NCBI RefSeq assembly: GCF_002287065.1
Contig: NZ_NSJZ01000003.1
Span: 219,604-283,603, forward strand
Direction of reading: 5' to 3'
DNA length: 64,000 bases
From: Paracoccus salipaludis
GTDB lineage: Bacteria; Pseudomonadota; Alphaproteobacteria; Rhodobacterales; Rhodobacteraceae
Shown: positions 33,931-42,055 of the stretch, piece by piece
How the letters are laid out: each line of letters begins with the position of its first letter
How positions within the stretch are numbered: position 1 is the stretch's first letter
Translations under genes and position numbers: made by a program
The notes under the pieces: generated by a model
The model's input: the letters and a program-made list of their open reading frames with translations, nothing else
The model's database searches: none
What the model was told of the DNA's origin: nothing

Positions 33931-36900
33931 TCAGAAGCGGACCTTGAGCGAGGCCTCGACCGTGCGGCCCCAGCCCTCGACCTGGGGCGCGACCTCGAAG
34001 CGCTCGTCGAACAGGTTCCAGGTCCTCAGCTCGGCCAGGAAGCGCTGGTCGGGGGACTCCCATATCGCCGAAAGGTCGGCAATCCAGGCGCCGTCAAGGC
34101 GCTGGCCGGACTCGTCCCCGACCCGTGGTCCGATGCCGGTGGCCGACAGGCTCACGCGGATGTTCGCCGGGTGGACCCAGGTCACGCCCAGCTTCGCGGC
34201 GCGGTCGGGCACGAAGGGCAGGGGTGCGCCGAAGCCGGGGCTTTCGGGATCGCGGTTCTCGCTGTCACTGCGGGCCAGGGTCGCGAAGACCCCGAGGCCG
34301 TGAGGCAGCTTCCAGTTCACGGTCGCGGCGATCCGGTCCAGCCGCCCGTCCGCGATGTCGATCCAGTCGAGCCCGGTCGGCACGGGGATCGAGATCCGGC
34401 TGAAGCTTTGCCGCTGCAGGTCCAGCGAGGTGAACAGGCTGTCGCTCCATTCCGCGTCCCAGCGCAGGATGGCGGTTTCCGACCGCCCGCCGGGATCGAG
34501 CGGCATCCGGTTGGCCTGCAGCGCCATGATCCCGAGCGGCGCCAGCGTGGTGTCGCCCGCGCCCGCCGTGTCCGCGATCCATGCTGCCCGAAGCCAGTGC
34601 CGGTCCGCCGGGCGCCAGGACAGGCCCAGCCGCGGATCGAGGCGCGACACCTCGACGTCGCCCCGCAGGCGGGTGGCGATGACGCCGGCCTCGGCGGCAA
34701 GCGTCGGGGTGACGTCCATGGTGGCGTCCGCCCAGGCGCGCGTCACGTCGAAATCCAGTCGCCGGCTTTCAAGGATCACATCGGGAACGGGCCCCAGGAC
34801 AATGGTGTCCTCCTGCCGGCGGAAGGTCTCGACCCGGCCTGCCTCGATGCCTGTCAGCAGCGTCCAGCGGTCACGGCCATAGCGCCAGCCGAGCGCGGCC
34901 GTGCGGGTGCTTTGCGAGGTTTCGGCGGAAAGGTTGCGCAGCCCCAGCACGGACCCGCTGGCAAGCGAAGCGATGACGCCGGTTTCCTCGGTTTGCTGCT
35001 CGACCTCGGTGCCGAATACGGCGGCCTCGACCACGTTGCGCCAGCCGAAGCTGTGGCTGTAGCCAAGGCCCGCGCGGCTCAGGCGCGTCTCGCGGCTTCG
35101 CTCATAGGCGATGGCGTCGAACGGCAGCAGCGGTTCGTCGATGAGGATCAGCCCCTCGCCGATGCCCGAGGTTTCGCGCGCGGCCTGGGCATAGAAGACG
35201 ACATGATCGTCTGGCGTGAGGCTGGCCGTCGCATAGCCGAGGCCCGAGGTCAGCCGCTCGTCCAGGCTGAATTCGGACAGCGGGATCGCCGCTCCCGGCT
35301 CGCGCCAGCGGCGGGAGTCGGTCAATCCGTCCTGTTCCAGCAGCAGGTAGCCGCTGACCGGCACGGGGCGCTGGCCGAAACCCTGCAGCTCGAAGCTGCG
35401 GGTGCCGCGAGAACCGTCGTCGGTCGCCACGGTTCCGCCGCCCAGCGTCGCCTCGACAAAGGGCCGCCGCACCAGATCGTTGCCGCGTTCGCGTCCCGCG
35501 AGGATGCCGGGGGACAGCAGCAGTCCCTGGAACAGGGCCGAGAAGCCGAGCGCGTCCGTCACGGGATCGATGAAGTCCTCGCCATAGCTGAGGGTCGAGG
35601 CGACGGGCAGGACGCTGCCCGCCACTGCCTGGTCCACCAGCGAGGCGCCGTCGAAGGGATCGAAGACCGCGTCTCCATAGGACCGCCCCCAGGCGTCCAG
35701 CCCCTGCAACCGGAAGGCCTGGTTCAGAAGCGAGCCCTCGGTCCGGTTGGCTTCGGCGCTGGCGAAGTCGCCGCCGCGGGCGCGGGCGCGGCGCATGGCG
35801 GATTGCGCGGCCGCGATGGCGCGGTCGGCCTGGTAGTCGTCGATGGCCAGCGCGGCCTCGGCCTGCGCGATGACGGGGTCGTTGGGATCAAGCCGGTCGG
35901 CGTTCTCCAGCGCCTGTTCGGCGGGCTCGCGTTCGCCCGCGGCGAGGTAGGCCGCCGCCAGAAGCAGGAGGCCCTGCGAATAGCCGGGGTTGGCCGTCGA
36001 TCCCGCCAGCAGGTCGTCCTGCGCGGCGGCGATGTTGCCGCGCTGCAGGTTCCAGCGCCCGCGCGCGAACAGCGCCACGTCGAAGCCGGGGTCGAGCGCC
36101 AGCGCCCGGTCGATCAGCGGCTTGGCGTCGTCCGGCCGATCCTGTTCGAGGTAAAGGAAGGCAAGGTTCGCATAGGCCACAGGGTTCATCGGCTGCAGCG
36201 CGATGGCGCGGCGCAGCGCCGCCTCGGCCTCGCGGGTCGCGCCACGCGTGGCCCGCACCAGCCCGATCTGGTTCCACAGGGACGAGATGCCCGGGGCGGC
36301 GGCGGCCGCGCGTTCCAGGTCCGCCAGCGCGTCGTCGTGGCGCCCCTCGAAGTGCGAGGCATAGACGGCGCGGGCTTCCAGCGCGTTCGGGTCGTCGGGA
36401 TCGATGGCCAGCGCCCGCGCGATCGCCGCACGTGCCTGCGTCCGATCGTCCATCAGCATGGCCAGTTGCGCCCGCGCGGCAGGCAGCGCCGCGTGATCCG
36501 GAAAGCGCGCCTCGGCATCCCTCAGATCGGCGATGGCCGCCGGAACGTCCAGCAGGACGGCCTGCGTATAGGCGCGGGCCAGCGCGCCCGAGGCCGTGTC
36601 CGACCGGGCAGGAGGCGCCTCGACATGGGTCGGATCGGCCAGGGCGCGCGAGAAATAGCCCGCGTTCTCGGCCACCGCCCGCCGGTCGGGGTCCAGCCGG
36701 GGCGCCGCCGCACGGAACAGGCGCTGCGCCTCGTCATACCGCCGGTCGCCCGCGGCGATGAGGCCCTCGACAAGATCCAGCCGGGCCCGCAGGTCCGGGC
36801 TGGTCGCCTGCGGCCTTGCGGCGGCGATCGCCCCGCGCGCTGCATCGGTTCCGTCCAGCGCAAAGGCGACCTCGGCCGCAGCCACAAGATCAGCCGGCGT

Positions 36901-37602
36901 CCGCGCGCCGGGGGGCAGGGCCGCCAGCCGCGCCCGCTCGGCCCTGAGCCGGGCGCTCGGCAGCGGAGAGGGCGGCAGCGCCGCAAATGCCGAGCGCAGG
37001 GACAGGTAGGTCAGCATCTGCTCGCGGTCGGCGGGATCGGTGATGACGGTCTTGGCCGGCGCCTCGCCGATCCGGGCGGCGGCGGCCTCGCCCTGGCGGA
37101 CGGTGACGCTGCCCTGAGGGTTGGACAGGGTGACGATGCCTTCCAGCACTGTCAGAGCGGTGCGGTCGCCCTCGACCGTCAGGGCGAAGTCGGTGCCCCG
37201 GATCGCCGCCGCCGCCGCGGGCGTTTCGACCGTCAGGCCCAGGCCGCCGCGGGTGGCCCGGCCCCAGAGCGTGCCGCGCTGCAACTCGAAGACGCTGTCG
37301 GCGGCCGTGCCGATCTGCTTGACGACCAGCGTGGTGTTCCGCGCCAGCCGCATCTGCGTGCGGTCGGCGAACAGCACGGCCAACTGGCCTGCGGCGTTGG
37401 TCCGCAGCACGTCGCCCCCCAGCAGGTTCTGCGCCAGCTCGACCGCGTTCCAGCCCGCAAGGTCGATGAACTGCACCTCCTCGCCGGATTTGCGGGCGAT
37501 GACCGAGCCCGCCGCAGGTGCGCTTCGAGGGAAGGGGTCTGCGGCTGCCGTGCCTGACAACACGCACATCACCGTCGCCGACCAGATGGATCGCAAGCGC
37601 AT
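33931..37602 (-). CDS. FecR domain, TPR and outer-membrane beta-barrel fusion protein
   Basis: 1223 aa. Signal peptide from the ATG at 37602 (MRLRSIWSATVMCVLSGTAAA); 90 more upstream residues have no such signal. The mature order is a FecR domain (about 35-180: DVLRTNAAGQLAVLFADRTQ, AAIRGTDFAL), a long run of TPR repeats (about 230-620), then a ~600-residue beta-strand-rich region ending SLKVRF, with the terminal Phe typical of outer-membrane barrels. It may sense envelope state and relay to the co-transcribed CHASE2 cyclase 4 bp downstream. That relay is an inference. Confidence 0.85.
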   Translation of the reverse strand: MRLRSIWSATVMCVLSGTAAADPFPRSAPAAGSVIARKSGEEVQFIDLAGWNAVELAQNLLGGDVLRTNAAGQLAVLFADRTQMRLARNTTLVVKQIGTAADSVFELQRGTLWGRATRGGLGLTVETPAAAAAIRGTDFALTVEGDRTALTVLEGIVTLSNPQGSVTVRQGEAAAARIGEAPAKTVITDPADREQMLTYLSLRSAFAALPPSPLPSARLRAERARLAALPPGARTPADLVAAAEVAFALDGTDAARGAIAAARPQATSPDLRARLDLVEGLIAAGDRRYDEAQRLFRAAAPRLDPDRRAVAENAGYFSRALADPTHVEAPPARSDTASGALARAYTQAVLLDVPAAIADLRDAEARFPDHAALPAARAQLAMLMDDRTQARAAIARALAIDPDDPNALEARAVYASHFEGRHDDALADLERAAAAAPGISSLWNQIGLVRATRGATREAEAALRRAIALQPMNPVAYANLAFLYLEQDRPDDAKPLIDRALALDPGFDVALFARGRWNLQRGNIAAAQDDLLAGSTANPGYSQGLLLLAAAYLAAGEREPAEQALENADRLDPNDPVIAQAEAALAIDDYQADRAIAAAQSAMRRARARGGDFASAEANRTEGSLLNQAFRLQGLDAWGRSYGDAVFDPFDGASLVDQAVAGSVLPVASTLSYGEDFIDPVTDALGFSALFQGLLLSPGILAGRERGNDLVRRPFVEATLGGGTVATDDGSRGTRSFELQGFGQRPVPVSGYLLLEQDGLTDSRRWREPGAAIPLSEFSLDERLTSGLGYATASLTPDDHVVFYAQAARETSGIGEGLILIDEPLLPFDAIAYERSRETRLSRAGLGYSHSFGWRNVVEAAVFGTEVEQQTEETGVIASLASGSVLGLRNLSAETSQSTRTAALGWRYGRDRWTLLTGIEAGRVETFRRQEDTIVLGPVPDVILESRRLDFDVTRAWADATMDVTPTLAAEAGVIATRLRGDVEVSRLDPRLGLSWRPADRHWLRAAWIADTAGAGDTTLAPLGIMALQANRMPLDPGGRSETAILRWDAEWSDSLFTSLDLQRQSFSRISIPVPTGLDWIDIADGRLDRIAATVNWKLPHGLGVFATLARSDSENRDPESPGFGAPLPFVPDRAAKLGVTWVHPANIRVSLSATGIGPRVGDESGQRLDGAWIADLSAIWESPDQRFLAELRTWNLFDERFEVAPQVEGWGRTVEASLKVRF

Positions 37603-37759
37603 GGCGGGAACCGCAGCGGACAAGGACCGGATTTTCCTGTTATCCGCTGGCCTTGGGACATGCGTCAAGCTGTCCGTCCGGCCAGAGGGATTCTGTTGCC
37701 GCCGCGTCGGGGGCCATGCTAGTCCGGCAGGGACGCCATCGATTTCAGCAGGTCCGCCG

Positions 37760-38326
37760 GTGAGATCCGATCCTCCGCCTGACGCCCCTGGACCGGACGC
37801 GCCCGGCGCGGCCGACCTGCCGGAAACCACCGGCAAAGGCGATCCCTTCTGGGAGCATCTGAAAAAGGTCAACGACGTCTTCTACGACCAGATCAAGACC
37901 GCCGACCAGAAGGCGGCCTATCTGTTCACCTTCATGGTGGCCTTCCTGCTCGCCTCGGCCGAAGGGCGGGACATCTTCAACGTCGCCTCGTACCAGCGGG
38001 CGTCCATGGCAGAAACGGTGATCGGCGCCATCATGGCGCTGGCCGTCCTGTTCACCATGTTCTCGGCCATCGCCGTGGTGCTGCCCCGCCGGCTTGCCCG
38101 CGGGACGTCCCTTTTCTGGGGGGCATGGCCGGCGCAGGGTGCCCGCCTGATGTCGGCGCGCCACGAGGGCGACACCGCGTTCCTGTTCGAGGAATACAAG
38201 GGCAATGTCGAGAACCTTGCCCTTATCGCCCGGCGCAAGTTCCGCCTTGTCAACATGGCGTTCCGGGGCCTGCTGGTCTGGCTGAGCTGCTACGTGCTGC
38301 TGCTGGCGGTCAGCCCGGCGCGCTGA
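37760..38326 (+). CDS. PycTM-like (DUF5706/Pycsar effector-type) membrane protein
   Basis: 188 aa from GTG at 37760; no ATG fits. After a disordered Pro/Asp-rich leader (1-30) comes FYDQIKTADQKAAYLFTF, resembling the Lys-Ala-Asp-x-Lys-Ala motif that opens DUF5706/PycTM proteins, then helices near 55-72 and 86-108, a cytosolic stretch and a final helix (167-185). In Pycsar systems such proteins respond to cyclic pyrimidine nucleotides by disrupting the membrane. It diverges from the FecR/CHASE2-cyclase operon across a 157-bp gap and lies beside tRNA-Ser. No canonical PycC cyclase is adjacent, so defence function is unproven; a housekeeping role is possible. Confidence 0.7.
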   Translation: MRSDPPPDAPGPDAPGAADLPETTGKGDPFWEHLKKVNDVFYDQIKTADQKAAYLFTFMVAFLLASAEGRDIFNVASYQRASMAETVIGAIMALAVLFTMFSAIAVVLPRRLARGTSLFWGAWPAQGARLMSARHEGDTAFLFEEYKGNVENLALIARRKFRLVNMAFRGLLVWLSCYVLLLAVSPAR

Positions 38327-38508
38327 GGAGGTGGCGCTGTCCCGGCAGGCGGAACCATCCTAGGCATCGGTTCCGGGTGTTGTGGCTCTTGCGGCATCCA
38401 GAGCGGGAACCTTCCGGACGGAGAACGACATGCCGGGGACTCGCGGCGGCGAAGTCCCGCCAAACGCCAGCTTGATCCCGTGGCCCCCGGACGCTATTGC
38501 CCCCTGCG

Positions 38509-38598
38509 GGAGGCGTGGCAGAGTGGTTTAATGCACCGGTCTTGAAAACCGACGTGGGGGCAACTCCACCGTGGGTTCGAATCCCACCGCCTCCGCCA
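38509..38598 (+). tRNA. tRNA-Ser(TGA)
   Basis: Class II tRNA with acceptor GGAGGCG/CGCCTCC, discriminator G and an encoded CCA. The anticodon loop CTTGAAA gives TGA (38543-38545). A long variable arm (GTGGGGGCAACTCCAC) and a normal T arm follow. It borders the mobile region that starts immediately downstream. Confidence 0.96.
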
Positions 38599-38624
38599 CT
38601 TGCCCTCGCGAAAGCGTTCTCCCG

Positions 38625-38646
38625 ATCCGGCCGCGGCCGGATTTTT
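38625..38646 (+). terminator. Rho-independent terminator after tRNA-Ser
   Basis: ATCCGGCC and GGCCGGAT form an 8-bp stem with a minimal loop, followed by TTTT, 26 bp beyond the tRNA CCA end. Confidence 0.85.
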
Positions 38647-38914
38647 CCGTTGTATTCGAGGGTTATGCGGGAGGGGTTGAGCACTGGCCCCGTCGCCAGG
38701 AGGCCCGAAGGCGGTCTCTCAGGGTCGATATTCTCCGGACCTCTCGACTGCGCAGATTCGGTGTAGAGCCCTTAACCAACTGAAAATGAAGGGACAGTTC
38801 CTCGCCTCACCTGAACACTTCGATGCCAGTGGCGTTCGTCGAAAGGAACCGAAATCCAACCAGCCTCTGAACGAGCCTTGGTCGGTATGTTTTTCCCGAC
38901 CATTCAGCGTTGGT
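38647..38914. other. Gene-free left margin of the integrated region
   Basis: No convincing gene is visible here. Base composition drops compared with the backbone, marking the change from chromosome to acquired DNA somewhere just after tRNA-Ser. Short frames in it lack start signals and recognisable composition. No duplicate of the tRNA 3' end was found elsewhere in the window. Confidence 0.5.
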
Positions 38915-41900
38915 CTAGGAAAGCTGAAATGGCCCTTCTTCCCACTTGTTCTGAGTAAACGCGTTCATCTGGACGCCGAGCCGCCCCGGATCCTCTACCA
39001 ATAGGTATCTCCATACGCCGTGCTCACCGAGGCGATTGACGGCTTCGACCCACCGCTCAGCCGCCTTCGCCTTGGTATCGGCATCGTCAGTGACCTGACC
39101 CTTGATCTCGACAATGACGTTCTCGTCCCGATCCGTGACAACAATGAAATCGGGGATGTAGCGCGATAGCAGGCCACGATGCCGGTAAGGGATCGTGAAC
39201 CCCAGCCGGTCATTCTTAACCCACCTTTTCACGCCCGTATGGCTGTCGAGAAGGAAGGCGGCACTTTGCTCCCACTTCTTCGTGTCAGCCACCATTGCAT
39301 TCAGATGACACCTCGTGACCGGGTAGATCGGTTTCGTCGTGTGGAAATCGACGTATAGCGTGCTTCCCCTGCCGGCGGCACCTTGGGGAATGATGGCAAC
39401 CTCCCCGACGCCTGTTGCTGATCCCTTCTTGATGGCTTCGAGCAGGGAGCCGATGGCAGCCTGCATGTATTCGCCGACCAGCAGCACGTCGCACGGCCGG
39501 CTATCGCCCTTTCGATCAAGCTTTTCTGCAAGGAAGCGCTTCGCTGCGAATGCGACCTTCGGGAAAAGCTGCTGGACTGGAACTGCTTCGGCGCCGTTGT
39601 CCGAGAGCCAGCGGTCGCAGATCTCACGTGCCAGCCTGAATGCAACCTGCTGATCGCGAAACCGGGCGCGCCAGTCCTTCAACGAGAGGATCGGGCGTTC
39701 ACCCGGCCCGAATGCCGCCAATGTCCCGTCAGGTGTTGTCAAAGGGGTCAACTCAACCACCTGTGGGATCTTCATCGGGTCAATCGTCACCTTGGCGACC
39801 TTGCTCCAGTCGATATGCACATCGAACTGGCCCGACTGATGGTAGCCGGTCACGGTGGGAAAGGTGATCTCGAATCCTGCCTTCTCCGGGACGGAGTATA
39901 TGTGGTTCGGATCTGGTTGCGGCGGCTGCGGACCGACCGGCTTCACCTTGAACGGAATGAGTTCAAAGGGGACACCGAAGACCTTGGCCGTCTCCTCGGC
40001 GAACATCTGGGTTTCCTCGTCAAGCGCATAGCTCTTGCGCCGCAATGCCCGCCCGACGACCTGCTCGCACAGGAGCTGTGAGCCAAACGGACGGAGCCCG
40101 ACGATGTGCGTGACCGTGTTGGCGTCCCAACCCTCCGCCAGCATCGCGACCGAAACGATGCAACGGACGTCTCGCCCCGGCGGGATGCGCTCATCGATCC
40201 ATTTCAGCGAACCGTCGTTGTCATCGCTGGCCACCTTGTCGTTGTGCTTCCGCACCAGCTCGGACCAGTCCTCGGGGATCTTGCCGCCCGGCCATTCCGG
40301 TTTGCCGACCGTGTCGAGGATAAATCTAAGCCGCTTGGTCTCGTCCTTTGACCCGCCTTCCTCGATGTCCTCCATGACCTTCGAGTCGATCCTGACAGTG
40401 ACCTCCTGCCCGGGCGCATTCCGGAACCAGGCCGGAGATACCCCGTAACTGTCGTTCCCATTCGCCAGCCAATCGTGGACTTCCTTGGCAACGGCGGTGT
40501 CTCGGCACACGACGATGAACACCGGCGGCACCGGATGCTTCTGCTGCTGCTTGGAATGCTGTTCCCATTCGAGGAAGCGCTCGTGCCACTCCTGCGCCAG
40601 CAGGTTGATGGGCGCGGACGCGTAGTTCATCACGATCTCGGGCGTGATGTTCGTGCCGAGGCCATCCTCCTTAGCCTTCGCCTGAACCCAGCGCCAGATG
40701 TTGAAGTAGGCGGCCTCCTCGGCGCCCGATACGTCGCGCGCCGGAAGCTGCGGTATCTTCACAAGCCCGGACTCGATCGCATCCAGCAGACCGAAATCCG
40801 ACACGACCCATGGGAACGGTTTGCCGACCTCGTTTCCCGAGCCCTGGATGTAGAAGGGTGTCGCCGACAGATCGACGCAGAGGTTGATCCCACGCCGCCG
40901 GCTTCCGCCCGCGAGCTTGTTGATCCGGTCCAGGCCCTCGATCCAGATCGTGGCCTCACGAGCGTTCTTCTTCGCGAGGTCCTTGTCCTCGTCGAGGCTT
41001 TCCTCGGTTGCCGTGTCGCCCCTGCGGTAGGCGTGGTGCGCCTCGTCGTTGAAGATCAGCCAGTGGGGGCTCCGACCCTTGCCGCTGCCAAGCTCCCGCC
41101 GAATGCGCTTGAACCAGGCCTGGTCGGACTCGAAGTACTTCGTCTCGACGCTCTCGTTGGCCTTGCCCGCGTTCTTCACCACCTCGACCGGCTCACCGGT
41201 CTTCACCACCTTGGCGCTGTCGCCGTTGACCGAATTGGTCTCCTTCTTCGCCAGCCGGTGCCAGTTCGCGATCATGACCTCGCCACGCCGCAGCTCTTCC
41301 ATCCGGTGCGGCGGGACCAGCTGCCGTGTCCGGTAAAGGCTGAGATCGCCGAGCGCCGGATCCAGTTCCTGCAGCCGCTCGCGGATCGTCACGTTGGGGC
41401 AGACGATCAGGATGGTGTCCGAGAACCGGTCGTCCCGCGGGGAGGCTACGCGGTTCAGGATCGACCAGGCGGCCAGCATGCCCATGACGGTCGTCTTGCC
41501 GCTGCCGGTCGCCATCTTGCACGCATATCGAAGGAAGGCGCGCACGCCGGCCGCCTTGGCCTCCAGTCCCGGCTCGTCCTTGGGGATTTCGGGAAGGCCT
41601 TTGCGATAGACGTCCTTCGCCTCGACGAGGAAGATGATCGTCTCGGCCGCTTCGATCTGGGCGAAGAACAGGCGCTGCATGCGCTCATCGCTGCGCCACA
41701 GGTCCAGAAGCTCGCGCGTCACCGGGGACGCGCCGTCATATGCCACGCCACCGCTGTGCACGCCCGCCCGCCAGTCCTTCACCCGCCCGCGGATGGCATT
41801 GACGATCTCGAGCTCGACTTCCTCGCCCGCCTGGCTTTCGAACAGCTCGGCCTGGTCGCGGCTCGCGCGCCCCCGCCCGGCATGTTCCGGTACGCGGTAG

Positions 41901-42055
41901 AAGTAGCTCGCGCGGCGGCGCCCCTCAGCCTTGTAGGGCGGCTTGGCCTTCTCGATCTTCCAGTGACACTTCGGTTCCGTGAAGGGCGAGTTGATGATCG
42001 GGGACTCGACCTCGGCGACGGTTAGCGGGGCGTCCTGTTGGGCGGCCTCAGGCAT
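38915..42055 (-). CDS. Type III restriction enzyme Res subunit (SF2 helicase-nuclease)
   Basis: 1046 aa. Walker A ATGSGKT (182-188), DEAH-like NDEAHHAYRR, SVAMLAEGWDANTVTHIVGLRPF and QVVGRALRR mark an SF2 motor. Near the C-terminus DFIVVTDRDENVIVEIKGQ forms a PD-(D/E)xK nuclease site. With the upstream methyltransferase it would cut unmodified DNA after translocation between recognition sites. Its start overlaps the mod stop by 1 bp (TGATG). The 3' third (about 38915-39900) has visibly lower GC than the 5' part, a sign of mosaic origin. No frameshift is seen, so it is probably active. Confidence 0.92.
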   Translation of the reverse strand: MPEAAQQDAPLTVAEVESPIINSPFTEPKCHWKIEKAKPPYKAEGRRRASYFYRVPEHAGRGRASRDQAELFESQAGEEVELEIVNAIRGRVKDWRAGVHSGGVAYDGASPVTRELLDLWRSDERMQRLFFAQIEAAETIIFLVEAKDVYRKGLPEIPKDEPGLEAKAAGVRAFLRYACKMATGSGKTTVMGMLAAWSILNRVASPRDDRFSDTILIVCPNVTIRERLQELDPALGDLSLYRTRQLVPPHRMEELRRGEVMIANWHRLAKKETNSVNGDSAKVVKTGEPVEVVKNAGKANESVETKYFESDQAWFKRIRRELGSGKGRSPHWLIFNDEAHHAYRRGDTATEESLDEDKDLAKKNAREATIWIEGLDRINKLAGGSRRRGINLCVDLSATPFYIQGSGNEVGKPFPWVVSDFGLLDAIESGLVKIPQLPARDVSGAEEAAYFNIWRWVQAKAKEDGLGTNITPEIVMNYASAPINLLAQEWHERFLEWEQHSKQQQKHPVPPVFIVVCRDTAVAKEVHDWLANGNDSYGVSPAWFRNAPGQEVTVRIDSKVMEDIEEGGSKDETKRLRFILDTVGKPEWPGGKIPEDWSELVRKHNDKVASDDNDGSLKWIDERIPPGRDVRCIVSVAMLAEGWDANTVTHIVGLRPFGSQLLCEQVVGRALRRKSYALDEETQMFAEETAKVFGVPFELIPFKVKPVGPQPPQPDPNHIYSVPEKAGFEITFPTVTGYHQSGQFDVHIDWSKVAKVTIDPMKIPQVVELTPLTTPDGTLAAFGPGERPILSLKDWRARFRDQQVAFRLAREICDRWLSDNGAEAVPVQQLFPKVAFAAKRFLAEKLDRKGDSRPCDVLLVGEYMQAAIGSLLEAIKKGSATGVGEVAIIPQGAAGRGSTLYVDFHTTKPIYPVTRCHLNAMVADTKKWEQSAAFLLDSHTGVKRWVKNDRLGFTIPYRHRGLLSRYIPDFIVVTDRDENVIVEIKGQVTDDADTKAKAAERWVEAVNRLGEHGVWRYLLVEDPGRLGVQMNAFTQNKWEEGPFQLS

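Noticed and set aside
32130..38326. Canonical Pycsar operon
   Set aside because: The cyclase is a CHASE2 membrane sensor in an operon with a FecR protein, divergent from the effector-like gene, not the usual PycC-effector pair.
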